Below are positions 9,553 to 20,044 of a stretch of 64,000 nt of DNA, piece after piece (position 1 is the first letter of the stretch; every line of letters begins with the position of its first letter). The stretch is taken from NCBI GenBank assembly GCA_024280215.1, contig JAJRQO010000027.1:1-64000 (forward strand), given 5' to 3'. The notes below the pieces were generated by a model. That model saw nothing but the letters and a program-made list of their open reading frames with translations, was not told the DNA's origin and did not search any database. A program made the translations under genes and the position numbers. Source of the DNA: Candidatus Zixiibacteriota bacterium (GTDB lineage: Bacteria > Zixibacteria > MSB-5A5 > GN15 > FEB-12).

Positions 9553-11538
9553 ATGGCAGAAAACAATAACGACAAGTTTGAACCATTTGTACCCGCATCA
9601 ACTATAATGCCCGAAGTGACATGGCGTGCTGTCATACTCGGTGCAATAATTTCAGTACTGTTCGGCTGTGCTAACGCCTATCTCGGTTTGAAATTTGGTA
9701 TGACGGTTTCGGCATCGATACCAGCGGCAGTTATCTCGATGGCGGTGCTTCGGATGCTCTACGGTAAAAATGTCTCTGTCCTTGAAAACAATATGGTGCA
9801 GACGATTGGTTCAGCAGGTGAGTCACTTGCGGCGGGTATAATTTTTACGCTTCCAGCATTTTTTATCTGGTCGGCAAATGATGCTCTTGTTGCTCAGGGG
9901 TATAAGCATGAAGTCTCACAAATGCAGATATTTTGGCTTGCAATGTTAGGTGGTTCACTTGGTATTCTGCTGATGATTCCACTTCGGAAATATCTTGTTG
10001 ACCAAGAACATAAAAATCTAAAATTCCCAGAAGGTACCGCATGTGCTGAAATTATCATTGCCGGTGATGAAGGTGGCAACAAAGCAAAATTAGTGTTTGC
10101 AGGTATCGGAATCGGTGCTGTATATAAAATTTGTATGAACATGCTCAAAGGTTGGTCGGAGTCAGTCAACTATGATTTCAAGGGGGTTTTCAAAGGTGGA
10201 ACGGTTGGTATCGATGCCACTCCTGCCCTGCTTGCGGTCGGGTATATTATAGGACCACGAATCGCTGCACTGATGCTCTCTGGTGCGGTGTTGGGATATT
10301 TAGGAGTTGCTCCGCTTATTGCATTTATCGGAGACCAATTACCTGCTGGTACGATTATCTCCCCAGGGACAATTCCAATTGTTGATATGGATCCTGGGCA
10401 GTTGCGTAATTTCTATATTAAGTATTTAGGTGTTGGTGCGGTTGCAGTTGGTGGCTTTATGTCTCTTATCAAATCGTTACCAGTGATTGTTACATCATTC
10501 AAAAAAGGTTTTGAACAAATATTTAAAAAATCTGACAGTAATGAAAATATTCCACGTACTGACCAAGATTTGTCTATGAAATGGGTACTTCTTGGAGTCG
10601 TAGCTATTATAATCGCTATCTGGATGCTACCAAATACTAACCTTGATATTCTTGGTGTTATAATGGCGGTTATGTTTGGATTTTTCTTTGTGGTTGTCTC
10701 GGCACGTATTGTTGGTATCGTCGGGTCGTCGTCGAATCCTGTTTCGGGAATGACGATTGCAACATTGCTTGTGACAAGTACGATTCTGATAAAGTTTGGC
10801 GTGAGTGGTGTTGAGGGAATGATAACGGCAATGTCGGTTGGTACGATTGTATGTATTGCTGTTTGTATGTCGGGTGATATTGCTCAGGATTTGAAAACTG
10901 GGTACTTGCTCGGTGCAACTCCGAAGAAACAACAGTTGCTTGAATTTATCGGACTGCTCTTCCCTGCTTTGGCAATGGGGGCAATGATTTTCCTTTTGAA
11001 TGATACATTTGGGTTTGTACAAATTGAAGGTTCACCAAGAGAACCTCTATTAGCTCCGCAAGCAAATGTTATGGCGACGATTGTTCAGGGAATGATGCAT
11101 ATTGAAGGCATACCTGCCCTTCCTTGGGCTCCTATTATTGTCGGTGGCATGATTGCATTGGCGGTTGAACTGCTTGGGATTTCTTCACTACCGTTTGCTA
11201 TTGGCATGTATTTGCCTCTTTCACTTTCAACACCTCTTATGACAGGTGGCTTGGTGGCATTGTTGATTAAGAAAGTTTCCAAGAAAGATGAGTATAAAAA
11301 GAATAATGAACAGGGGGTTTTGTTTGCCTCGGGAATTGTCGCTGGTGATGCCTTGATAGGTGTTGCGGTGGCGTTCATGATTGCACTTTGGGGTTGGTAT
11401 GGTGAATTTTCAGATTCCTATGATAGAGCTGGAACAACATTGACGGGGGCGTATGGCCCGTGGGTCTCGCTTGCTATGTTCTTTGGTCTGGCTGCTCTGC
11501 TCGGACATTTAGCCTATCGAGGTTTTAAGAAGAAATAG
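9553..11538 (+). CDS. OPT family oligopeptide transporter
   Basis: OPT family sequence (AYLGLKFGMTVSASIPAAVISMAVLR; SLPFAIGMYLPLSLSTPLMTGGL). Confidence 0.92.
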   Translation: MAENNNDKFEPFVPASTIMPEVTWRAVILGAIISVLFGCANAYLGLKFGMTVSASIPAAVISMAVLRMLYGKNVSVLENNMVQTIGSAGESLAAGIIFTLPAFFIWSANDALVAQGYKHEVSQMQIFWLAMLGGSLGILLMIPLRKYLVDQEHKNLKFPEGTACAEIIIAGDEGGNKAKLVFAGIGIGAVYKICMNMLKGWSESVNYDFKGVFKGGTVGIDATPALLAVGYIIGPRIAALMLSGAVLGYLGVAPLIAFIGDQLPAGTIISPGTIPIVDMDPGQLRNFYIKYLGVGAVAVGGFMSLIKSLPVIVTSFKKGFEQIFKKSDSNENIPRTDQDLSMKWVLLGVVAIIIAIWMLPNTNLDILGVIMAVMFGFFFVVVSARIVGIVGSSSNPVSGMTIATLLVTSTILIKFGVSGVEGMITAMSVGTIVCIAVCMSGDIAQDLKTGYLLGATPKKQQLLEFIGLLFPALAMGAMIFLLNDTFGFVQIEGSPREPLLAPQANVMATIVQGMMHIEGIPALPWAPIIVGGMIALAVELLGISSLPFAIGMYLPLSLSTPLMTGGLVALLIKKVSKKDEYKKNNEQGVLFASGIVAGDALIGVAVAFMIALWGWYGEFSDSYDRAGTTLTGAYGPWVSLAMFFGLAALLGHLAYRGFKKK

Positions 11539-11590
11539 TAAACACAAATCATTGGCAGACGAGGACGTCTGCTAAGCACATTCATATTAA

Positions 11591-11617
11591 AAACGGAGTC
11601 ATTGGCTCCGTTTTTTT
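11591..11617 (+). terminator. intrinsic terminator of the OPT transporter gene
   Basis: AAACGGAG-TCATTGG-CTCCGTTT followed by T run. Confidence 0.8.
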
Positions 11618-11668
11618 GTTATCTCATTAAACTTTGAAAAAATCAATATTGTACTTATATTCTAATCT

Positions 11669-13843
11669 ATGAAACAATGGATATCTGACAATAAAACTGT
11701 ACTGCTGATTTCGTGCCTTGCACTTTTGGTACGTATAGGGTATTTGATAGAGTTGAGTTACCAACCTGACTTTTTGTTGCCGATGGTTGATGAGAAGTTT
11801 CATTGGTTGTGGGCGGCAGATATTCTTAACAATTCTTTCTGGGGTGAAAGTTCATATTTTAGAGCACCGCTGTATGGATACTTTTTAGCCTTTTTATATT
11901 GGGTCAGTTCTGGGTCGATTTTCATGGCGAAATTATTACAACTGTTTTTGACTTTTGGAACGTCGTTCTTTCTGATAAAAACAACCCAGCATCTATTTGG
12001 CAAACCGACATCATATATCACAGGCTTTATATACGCATTTTACGGGACGTTAATATTTTATGAATCGATGTTTTTAATCCCAGCAATTTTTCTCTTTTTA
12101 CTTAGCTATGGTTTGTATAGGGTTCTCTTTCTGTCTGAATCGACAACTATAAAAGACTGGCTCATAACAGGAATCGTGTTTGGACTGGCGGCTATTGCCC
12201 GACCAAATATTTTGTTAGTTATGCCGTTTCTAATGCTTTGGATGTTACTCAGCTTACAAACTTCAAAAGAGCTTATCCAGCGTATCAAACTTCCGTTGGC
12301 GTTGTGTCTTGGGTTAGTTCTTGTCATTGCCCCTGTGACAATTCGCAACGTAGTTGTGACAGGTGAGTTTATACTTATTTCGTCACAGGGTGGAATCAAT
12401 TTATACTTAGGCAACAACCGAGATACAGATGGATTGACGATGCTTATGCCTGATGTTGTTCTTGATGAGTCAGTAAGCTGGTCGGAGTTTGAAACTGTTA
12501 CCCACAAATCAGCCGAACGTCAGGCGTTTAAAAAATTGACAAACGCAGAGGCTTCCGCATTTTGGTCAAAAAAAGCTGTCGCATATATTCTTGAAAATCC
12601 AACGACGTTTCTATCCAATGTCTGGAAAAAATCGGTCTATCTTGTTAGTGGGATTGAAAACTCTGACAATGGCGATATTTATTATCATCGAACGAAGTCA
12701 AAACTTTTTTCTCTGTTGGTTTGGAATAAATTCATCTATTTCCCATTCGGGTTATTACTTCCATTTGCTTTGGTTGGATTTTATGTTTCACGAAATAAAT
12801 TCAAGAAAGTGCTTCCTCTTTATATTTATCTGCTTCTGTATATTCCGTCGATAATTCTCTTTTTGGTTACTGCACGTCACCGTCTGCCATTGGTAATAGT
12901 TCTCATAATTTTTGCTGCGGCAGGAATTTCGTTCTTCTATGAAAAGAGAAAACAATTTATTTCAAAAACATATTTATTCAGCATCGGAATTTTTATCGTA
13001 TCACTCTTTTTACTCAACCAACAGTATTTTGATCAAAAAGAGATTGGTGGTCAAGGGGCTGAGTTCCAGACATTTTTTAATGAAGGAATCCAGTTTGAAA
13101 AGTTGGGTGATTTACAAAATGCATTAGCTTCATATCAAAAAGCTGACCGAGCATTTTCAAGCTCTGCAACGCTTGTAAATAATCTTGGATTTGTGCAGTA
13201 TAGACTTTCAAAATTTAAAGATGCCGAACTTAATTTTATACGCTCGATTAATCTTGATAAATCTTTTGCGGCAGCTTATAACAATTATGGACTTCTCAAA
13301 CAAAAGACTGGCAATCTCGATTCTGCATTAACATTGTATCAATCAGCTTTGACATATTTTAAAAATGATTCTGCCAGCAACGAAAATATCAGTATGGTCT
13401 ACACAAACATTGCTGACTTGTACGACCAACGTAAAGATATAACAGCGGCAGCGAAGACATATCTACAAGCATTGAAGCAGTCGAAAACATATCGATTGGC
13501 ACGTTCTCGAGCGGCATCATTTTATGCTCGTAATAAAATGTTTACTAAATCGGATTCTTTGTATACTGTGTCAGAGCAACAGAACAACATGGAAGCATCT
13601 GATTTTTTCAATTGGGGGCTTTCATATATGCGTCGAAACAAGATTGCAAATGGAATTGTAAAACTACAGAATTGTATTGAAAAAGATTCACTTTTCTATC
13701 AAGCGTATCATTTGATCGGTTATGGAATGTATACCCAGCAAGCCCCTAAAGAGGCTGTATTGATTTATCTTGATAAAACACTATCCATAGAGCCTAATTT
13801 CAAACAAGCAATTGATTTGAGGAAAGAAGTCTTAAAGAAGTAA
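11669..13843 (+). CDS. GT39-like multi-pass glycosyltransferase with C-terminal TPR region
   Basis: Hydrophobic N-terminal two thirds with FRAPLYGYFLAFLYW; TPR repeats after ~residue 460. Confidence 0.8.
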   Translation: MKQWISDNKTVLLISCLALLVRIGYLIELSYQPDFLLPMVDEKFHWLWAADILNNSFWGESSYFRAPLYGYFLAFLYWVSSGSIFMAKLLQLFLTFGTSFFLIKTTQHLFGKPTSYITGFIYAFYGTLIFYESMFLIPAIFLFLLSYGLYRVLFLSESTTIKDWLITGIVFGLAAIARPNILLVMPFLMLWMLLSLQTSKELIQRIKLPLALCLGLVLVIAPVTIRNVVVTGEFILISSQGGINLYLGNNRDTDGLTMLMPDVVLDESVSWSEFETVTHKSAERQAFKKLTNAEASAFWSKKAVAYILENPTTFLSNVWKKSVYLVSGIENSDNGDIYYHRTKSKLFSLLVWNKFIYFPFGLLLPFALVGFYVSRNKFKKVLPLYIYLLLYIPSIILFLVTARHRLPLVIVLIIFAAAGISFFYEKRKQFISKTYLFSIGIFIVSLFLLNQQYFDQKEIGGQGAEFQTFFNEGIQFEKLGDLQNALASYQKADRAFSSSATLVNNLGFVQYRLSKFKDAELNFIRSINLDKSFAAAYNNYGLLKQKTGNLDSALTLYQSALTYFKNDSASNENISMVYTNIADLYDQRKDITAAAKTYLQALKQSKTYRLARSRAASFYARNKMFTKSDSLYTVSEQQNNMEASDFFNWGLSYMRRNKIANGIVKLQNCIEKDSLFYQAYHLIGYGMYTQQAPKEAVLIYLDKTLSIEPNFKQAIDLRKEVLKK

Positions 13844-13846
13844 ACA

Positions 13847-14851
13847 TTAGTATTTGCTCCGACGTTCAACCATGTAGTTAGAACCAGATTTCATCTTCGT
13901 TGCTTTTTTAAGATCAGCAAGCATCTTTGACATCTCACCAACATGGTTAAACATTCCTTTTTGATTTAAAATCACAGCAATCGAAATAGTTAAGATAGGA
14001 AACTCTTCAGGTTCCCCTTTTCGATTCTGAGTCGAAATAAAACCTCTATCCAAATCAGCATCTTCATATTTTAATCTAATAAGAGAATCAAAAGTTTTTA
14101 TGATAGAAGTACATACCAATTGATATTTATCTTGTGGAACTATAAAGATATAATCATCCCCCGCAATATGCCCGACAAATCCTTCACGGCACACATCAAA
14201 GACAACATCTTTGATAATACGAGCTGTTAACCGAATAATCGAATCGCCAAAATAATAACCGTAGTAATCATTGTAGGCTTTGAAATTATCTAAGTCAGCG
14301 TAGGCAACAGCACACTCTGTATTATTTTTAATATGCTCAGAAAGCTCATGCTCGATTATTGTTGGTCCGGGTAGATGAGTCGATGGATTTATCGACATAT
14401 CGCGACGGCTCCGCTCTATAATTCTTCGAATGCGAACCTCAACCAGTTTTTCTTTCCAATCGCCATAGATAAAATCTTCGGCACCAGCTTGATAGGCGGT
14501 AATGACTAAGTTCTCATCTGGCTTTGGATGAAATAAAATAATTGGAATAATGGCCATCGACATATTTCGTTTGATGAGTGAAACCATGTCGACCTCTTTG
14601 AGAAAGAGATTGTCTTCTCCACCAGCAAGGATAATAATATCGATTTCATTTCTCTGACAAATAATGGCTAAATTTTCAAAAGTATCAAAATAATGTAGTT
14701 GGATTTTATTTTTAATAAAAAAATGTTTGAGGTGAAAATCAAGCGAGATAGATTCCTGCCTTAAGGCAAAATGATAGACAGTTTTATTCGGTCTTTCGGT
14801 TGTCTGAGGCCCCTCCCAATTCTCGAGGGTGATATTTTCTGTGTTCTGCAA
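13847..14851 (-). CDS. receiver-like plus GGDEF domain protein (diguanylate cyclase type)
   Basis: Response-regulator-like N-terminus and GGDEF-like region (VAYADLDNFKAYNDYYGYYFGDSIIR; degenerate signature AGDDYIF); start uncertain because it overlaps xer. Confidence 0.75.
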   Translation of the reverse strand: MQNTENITLENWEGPQTTERPNKTVYHFALRQESISLDFHLKHFFIKNKIQLHYFDTFENLAIICQRNEIDIIILAGGEDNLFLKEVDMVSLIKRNMSMAIIPIILFHPKPDENLVITAYQAGAEDFIYGDWKEKLVEVRIRRIIERSRRDMSINPSTHLPGPTIIEHELSEHIKNNTECAVAYADLDNFKAYNDYYGYYFGDSIIRLTARIIKDVVFDVCREGFVGHIAGDDYIFIVPQDKYQLVCTSIIKTFDSLIRLKYEDADLDRGFISTQNRKGEPEEFPILTISIAVILNQKGMFNHVGEMSKMLADLKKATKMKSGSNYMVERRSKY

Positions 14852-15707
14852 TTATATAATCCCGATCTATCGTCGTATAAATTTGTGTAGTAGATATATC
14901 GGCATGTCCGAGCATTTCTTGCACTATTCTTAGATCTGCTCCTCCTTCAAGTAGATGTGTCGCAAAAGAATGCCTAAAAGTATGTGGGGTAACATCTTTC
15001 ATTACTTGAGCATGAGACAAAATTGACCTGATAATCTTCCATAACCCGACTCGGGAAATCTGTTTTCCAAATTTATTGATTATCAAGCTACTTGAATTTT
15101 CTTTATATTTTTGCTTCTCTTTAAATTCGATATAAGATTCGATAGAAATTTTGGCACAATCTCCCAAAGGAACTAATCTTTGCTTGTTCCCTTTACCAGT
15201 AACCTTGATAAAACCAGCTTCAAACTCTATGTCCGATTCTTTCAAATGAACTAATTCTGAAATCCGTAATCCACATCCGTAGAGAACTTCGATGATAACT
15301 TTATCACGAAGACCATTTTTTTTTGTACCATCAATGGAACTGATAATTTTTTCTATTTCATCTGGAGAAAGATAACTTGGATGATAGCGCAATATCTTAG
15401 GAGCTGAAATTGCGAGGAATGGGTTTTTTTTAATTTTCACGGGATACTGTTCAAGAAGAAAGTTGTAAAATTGTTTGAGAGATGAAATTTTTCGGGCAAT
15501 TGTTGCTGGTTTTCTTTCGGACTTGGAAAGAGTATCTATAAAATCGGTCAGATGTTTCCGATTAATTTTAAAAAGTGATGATTTCAGATTCAATTGTAAA
15601 AATTCGTTTATGTCATTTTTGTATGAGGATATAGAATTGTCTGAGAGACCTCTTTCGAGTTTGAGGTGCATAAGATATTCATCTATGAGTCTTCTATCTT
15701 CAGCCAT
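14784..15707 (-). CDS. tyrosine recombinase XerC/XerD
   Basis: Catalytic motifs LYGCGLRISEL, HTFRHSFATHLLEGGADLRIVQEMLGHADISTTQIYT. Confidence 0.95.
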   Translation of the reverse strand: MAEDRRLIDEYLMHLKLERGLSDNSISSYKNDINEFLQLNLKSSLFKINRKHLTDFIDTLSKSERKPATIARKISSLKQFYNFLLEQYPVKIKKNPFLAISAPKILRYHPSYLSPDEIEKIISSIDGTKKNGLRDKVIIEVLYGCGLRISELVHLKESDIEFEAGFIKVTGKGNKQRLVPLGDCAKISIESYIEFKEKQKYKENSSSLIINKFGKQISRVGLWKIIRSILSHAQVMKDVTPHTFRHSFATHLLEGGADLRIVQEMLGHADISTTQIYTTIDRDYIIAEHRKYHPRELGGASDNRKTE

Positions 15708-16414
15708 TAGAAAGCATGGGCAATCGAAATAACTGCCACGACCTTATATCCTGATTGTTCTAATTCTTTGGTTGCTTCTAAGACGGTGTTGCCCGTCGTG
15801 ACTACATCGTCAACTAATATACAATGAGTCTTTTCATCGGCATTCGTATTGATTTGAAAGACAGACTCAATATTTTTTTTTCGTTCAATAATTGGTAGTT
15901 TTGATTGTGGTTTTCGTTTTTTAATACGAAAGATTAAATCATCATGCACAACAATATCAGAAAGTTTTGATAATTCATGTGCAAGTATAGATGCTTGATT
16001 GTATCCTCTGCTATTTTCCCTATATTTATAAAGAGGAATCGGTACGAGAAAATCTGCCTTATGTTGTTTTATTAATTTGCTGTATTCTTGATAGATACGT
16101 TTGGCAAAAATCTTCGCAGGTGCTATGATTCCTTTAAATTTAAACTGAATAATAATCTCTCGAATAGGGTCTTCATAATTAGCATACGAATAAAGAGCTA
16201 TTGTATTTTTTTTGCATTTTTGGCAGGTAATATTCTTGTCCATCTGACTCATGCAATGCAAGCAGTATGGTAGAGTAAGCTGGAGTACTTTTTTTTCACA
16301 TGCTTGGCATATTTGAGATATATTATTACAGTACTCCGAACAACCTAAACAAAGTTGAGGGAAAATAAAATCAAGTAGGTTTTGTATATATCTGTTTCCA
16401 ATGAGCGTATGCAT
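15707..16414 (-). CDS. ComF family phosphoribosyltransferase
   Basis: Zn-ribbon cysteines, RGYNQA, PRPP motif CILVDDVVTTGNT. Confidence 0.9.
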   Translation of the reverse strand: MHTLIGNRYIQNLLDFIFPQLCLGCSEYCNNISQICQACEKKVLQLTLPYCLHCMSQMDKNITCQKCKKNTIALYSYANYEDPIREIIIQFKFKGIIAPAKIFAKRIYQEYSKLIKQHKADFLVPIPLYKYRENSRGYNQASILAHELSKLSDIVVHDDLIFRIKKRKPQSKLPIIERKKNIESVFQINTNADEKTHCILVDDVVTTGNTVLEATKELEQSGYKVVAVISIAHAF

Positions 16415-16450
16415 ATCTATAAAAAACTCATTAGAAATGGTTCTGACAAG

Positions 16451-17503
16451 TTAAAATTTAGCGATACGATTCTTTAATATCAGTAATGAATAGTAAAGCA
16501 CAAAGACAATCAAAAAGATTGCTGATATATGGGAAATCAAGTTATAGACATCATGATGACGTCCAATCGTATATAAGGTGGATAATTCAAAAGAATCGTA
16601 AATAAAATCAACTGCTATCCCACATATAATTGAGATAATTATTAACGTAGACAGATAAATGATGAGTGCTTTTTTCATGAGGAGTTTTAAAATTACTGTT
16701 AACGATGCTATATTGGTAGCGGGACCGACAAGCAAGAAAACTAAGATAGCACCAGGAGAAAACCCCACAGCTAACAATGCGGCAGCAAGTGGTGTTGATG
16801 AAGTTGCACAAATATACAGAGGTAAGCCAACTAAGACTGCTCCCAAATATGCTCCCCATCCCGAACGAAGGATTTCTGGGATGCTTTCAAATGAGTCGCC
16901 GATGACAATCGTAATTAGCCCTGCCAAGAGGTAACCAATCAAAAGATATGGTGCTAAATCTTTTAAAATTGTCTGAGTAGCATACATACAGACATCGATA
17001 ATTTTAGAAAAAACTGAGTTCGACTTATTGTCAGTTGTTGAGCAACATGCCCCACAACTGTTCTCTTCTTCTTCAACAATGACAGCCTCATCATTGTCAA
17101 ATTGATTAATTAATACACCAGCGGTCATTGCGGTCAAAAATGCAGCAACAGGGCGGGCGACAGTCAGAACAGGGTCTGTAAGCGAATAGGTCAACAAGAT
17201 TGAATCAACACCTGTCTCAGGAGTAGAGATTAGAAATGATGCAGTAGCACCTTTGTTAAGCCCTGACTTGCGTAACTGGTGAGCAACGGGCAGAACTGAA
17301 CAGGAACAAAGTGGAAGCGGTATTCCCAAGAGGGCTGCTTTGAGGACGACGCTGTTTTTTGATCCACTGAGAAATTTTTGGTAGATTTTTTCATTGAGAA
17401 ATAGATGTATGACTCCAGCAAGTAAAAGCCCGATCAGTAATAAAAACGCCGAGTCATATATCAGCTGATATGTTGACTCGGCTATATTTTGAAGTAGAGT
17501 AAT
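16451..17503 (-). CDS. DUF318/SO_0444-type permease (predicted metal efflux); N-terminus extended beyond the ORF track
   Basis: GIPLPLCSCSVLPVAHQLRKSGLNKGA and GPATNIASL; in-frame upstream codons encode ITLLQNIAESTYQLIYDSAFLLLIGLLLAGVIHLFLNEKIYQKFLSGSKNSVVLKAALLGIPLPLC. Confidence 0.8.
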   Translation of the reverse strand: MTLLQNIAESTYQLIYDSAFLLLIGLLLAGVIHLFLNEKIYQKFLSGSKNSVVLKAALLGIPLPLCSCSVLPVAHQLRKSGLNKGATASFLISTPETGVDSILLTYSLTDPVLTVARPVAAFLTAMTAGVLINQFDNDEAVIVEEEENSCGACCSTTDNKSNSVFSKIIDVCMYATQTILKDLAPYLLIGYLLAGLITIVIGDSFESIPEILRSGWGAYLGAVLVGLPLYICATSSTPLAAALLAVGFSPGAILVFLLVGPATNIASLTVILKLLMKKALIIYLSTLIIISIICGIAVDFIYDSFELSTLYTIGRHHDVYNLISHISAIFLIVFVLYYSLLILKNRIAKF

Positions 17504-18153
17504 TATTTTTTCTTAATCTCCGCTAAATAGTTACGGGCAGCATCGGCTGTTTGTCCAGTTGTTTCAAATGAGAGAAAGCGGTCAAAATATGTTTTTGCCG
17601 AATCAAGTTGATTTACTGAATAGTATACGATACCTAAATTAAAATTAGCAATAGTGTGTTTCGGGTATTTTTGTGTCACAGTCATAAACTCTTCAATAGC
17701 TCGTTGTGGTAATCCCATACCATGTAAACAGGCTCCGTAGTCAGTACGAACATTTGGAGAATCTTCTTTGATATTTAATGCCCGTTTATACGCTTCTGCT
17801 GCCATTGGAAAATTACCCTGATCCATTGTTTGATTACCGAGTTGGACAAGAGTGTTATAGTCTGTTGGCATATTAGAAAGAGCCGAGGTCATCCCCTCAA
17901 CATCCTGATGGGAGCCGTCCATAACTTGTTGTTGAGGTGGTTGAGGTGGTGCTTCTGGTTGATTTATCACAAAATAACCTGCTGTAGCAATTACTAAAAC
18001 GGCAACAAGAATCAAAGTATCACGAGTTGAAGTATTTTTGGTCGGTTTAGCTTTTTGTTTTATTTGTTGAGACATTGCTGTCCCACATTCGGGGCAGAAT
18101 TTACTTTTTGCTTCCACCATAACATTGCATGAGGGGCATTTTTTTTCTGACAT
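17503..18153 (-). CDS. zinc-ribbon, single-TM, TPR protein
   Basis: CPSCNVMVEAKSKFCPECG, TM segment, TPR repeats. Confidence 0.85.
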   Translation of the reverse strand: MSEKKCPSCNVMVEAKSKFCPECGTAMSQQIKQKAKPTKNTSTRDTLILVAVLVIATAGYFVINQPEAPPQPPQQQVMDGSHQDVEGMTSALSNMPTDYNTLVQLGNQTMDQGNFPMAAEAYKRALNIKEDSPNVRTDYGACLHGMGLPQRAIEEFMTVTQKYPKHTIANFNLGIVYYSVNQLDSAKTYFDRFLSFETTGQTADAARNYLAEIKKK

Positions 18154-18297
18154 TCTCTAATCTCCATTTAGTTACCAATCAAGTTTCTTTTGGTAATGTA
18201 TGACATTTCTTTGAATAGTTCAAATTAAATAACTGGTGACAAGTCGATTTATTTCTCATATATTTAATAAAAATAAAAACTGAAGAAAGCCGATACG

Positions 18298-20043
18298 ATG
18301 AAAAAACTCCTGCTTATTACATTTGTTATATCTCTCACCGCATCAATTCAAGCGATTGAATCACAGTACCATATCACACCTGAATCAATCATGAAGCATA
18401 TTGAGGTGTTGGCTCATGACTCACTTGAAGGTCGTCAGATCGGCGAGCCAGGTGAGCTGAAAGCTGCTGAGTATATTCGGGCTCAGTTTAAAGCAGCGGG
18501 GCTATCAGCAATTGGGACAGATAACTATTTTCAATACTATGATTTTTTGAAAGAGATAAAGATAACGCCTGAAAATAACTCCTTTAATATTAATGGAACA
18601 TCATTAGTTTTGCATGAAGATTATATCCCATTAAAAGTATCATTCAACAATCTTCAATATATGCCAACTGCTTATGATGATCTTGGCACACAAATACAAC
18701 GGACTTCACTTAACATAATAGATGTTAATTTTGGTATTAAAATTTCTGATGATTCAGGTGTGTATAATGATTATGCGAACAAAGATGTAAAGGGGAAAAT
18801 TGTTTCTATAAAAAGATTTGCTCCTGACAAAAAAGATTATCCTCATGTTGATTTTAGTAAACATGAGTTACTAATTGATAAAATTAACACTGCAATTGCA
18901 CATAAAGTAAGTAGTATTATTTTTTATACTCCTGAAGGACACGACGATACATTAGTAGATCAGAGAGTTATAAAAATACTTTCAAAAGAAATCCCAATCT
19001 TCTTTTTCAAAAAAAGTGGCATGGAAAAGATAAATCAAGTATCTGATACTTACGATATGACGTTTTATATCGAATTAGATTATGTTCGTGATACGTCTCA
19101 AAATGTAATTGGAATCGTAGAGGGTGAGACCGACACGACCGTCATTATCGGAGCTCACTATGACCATCTCGGATGGGGCGACACCTATGCATCAAGCTAC
19201 AAAGGTGAACCTGCGATTCATAATGGTGCCGACGATAACGCATCGGGGGTTGCAGCCCTTATTGAGTTAGCTCATTACTATGCTCAGGCAAAAGAAAAGC
19301 CACATTACTCAATGCTGTTTATTGCATTTTCAGGTGAAGAAGCAGGGCTTTTAGGAGCTTCTAACTTTGCCAAAAACATGACAATTGACTCATCAAAAGT
19401 TCGCATGATGCTTAACATGGATATGATTGGTAGGCTCAAAGAGCAAGATAAAGGGCTGGCAATTATGGGTGTTGGCACCACAAACGAGTTCACAAACTTT
19501 TTTGATTCGTTGAACTATCAGGACGTCAAACTAACTCTCAGTAATGCTGGTTATGCCGCTTCCGACCATACTGCATTCACAACCGAAGAAATTCCAGCCC
19601 TTCATATTTTCACGGGAGCTCATAAAGATTACCATAAACCATCAGATGATATTGAAATGATTGATGCCGATGGCATTGTCAAAGTGACAAGATTTATGAA
19701 CACACTTATTTCCTATTTTGACACACTTGAAAAACCATTGACATTCACAAAACCAAAAAGTTCTCATGATGGAAAACGTCGAAAAAAATACTCGGTTACT
19801 TTGGGTGTCATCCCTGACCATGTTACCGAAGTACAAGGCTTCAGAATTGATGGTGTCATGGCAGACAAACCAGCAGAAAAAGCAGGTATGTTGAAGGGTG
19901 ATATTATCAAGAAACTTGGTGAAGTTGTCATTAATGATATTTATGATTATATGAATGCTTTGAGTAAATTCAAAAAAGGTGACACAGTGACCGCTATTGT
20001 CAAGCGAGGCGACAAAGAGATTGAATTATCAGTTACTTTTTAA
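18298..20043 (+). CDS. M28 family metallopeptidase with C-terminal PDZ domain
   Basis: IIGAHYDHLGWG, HNGADDNASGVAALIELA, FSGEEAGLLGA; PDZ-like C-terminus. Confidence 0.92.
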   Translation: MKKLLLITFVISLTASIQAIESQYHITPESIMKHIEVLAHDSLEGRQIGEPGELKAAEYIRAQFKAAGLSAIGTDNYFQYYDFLKEIKITPENNSFNINGTSLVLHEDYIPLKVSFNNLQYMPTAYDDLGTQIQRTSLNIIDVNFGIKISDDSGVYNDYANKDVKGKIVSIKRFAPDKKDYPHVDFSKHELLIDKINTAIAHKVSSIIFYTPEGHDDTLVDQRVIKILSKEIPIFFFKKSGMEKINQVSDTYDMTFYIELDYVRDTSQNVIGIVEGETDTTVIIGAHYDHLGWGDTYASSYKGEPAIHNGADDNASGVAALIELAHYYAQAKEKPHYSMLFIAFSGEEAGLLGASNFAKNMTIDSSKVRMMLNMDMIGRLKEQDKGLAIMGVGTTNEFTNFFDSLNYQDVKLTLSNAGYAASDHTAFTTEEIPALHIFTGAHKDYHKPSDDIEMIDADGIVKVTRFMNTLISYFDTLEKPLTFTKPKSSHDGKRRKKYSVTLGVIPDHVTEVQGFRIDGVMADKPAEKAGMLKGDIIKKLGEVVINDIYDYMNALSKFKKGDTVTAIVKRGDKEIELSVTF

Positions 20044-20044
20044 A

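Noticed and set aside
10627-11022. 131-aa His/Cys/Asn-rich minus-strand ORF
   Set aside because: Alternate frame opposite the OPT transporter; composition reflects codon bias.
14811-14832. CCCTC...GAGGG dyad in the xer/GGDEF overlap as another in-frame repeat
   Set aside because: Only a 5-bp stem, no GTAG tag and no second copy seen in the window.
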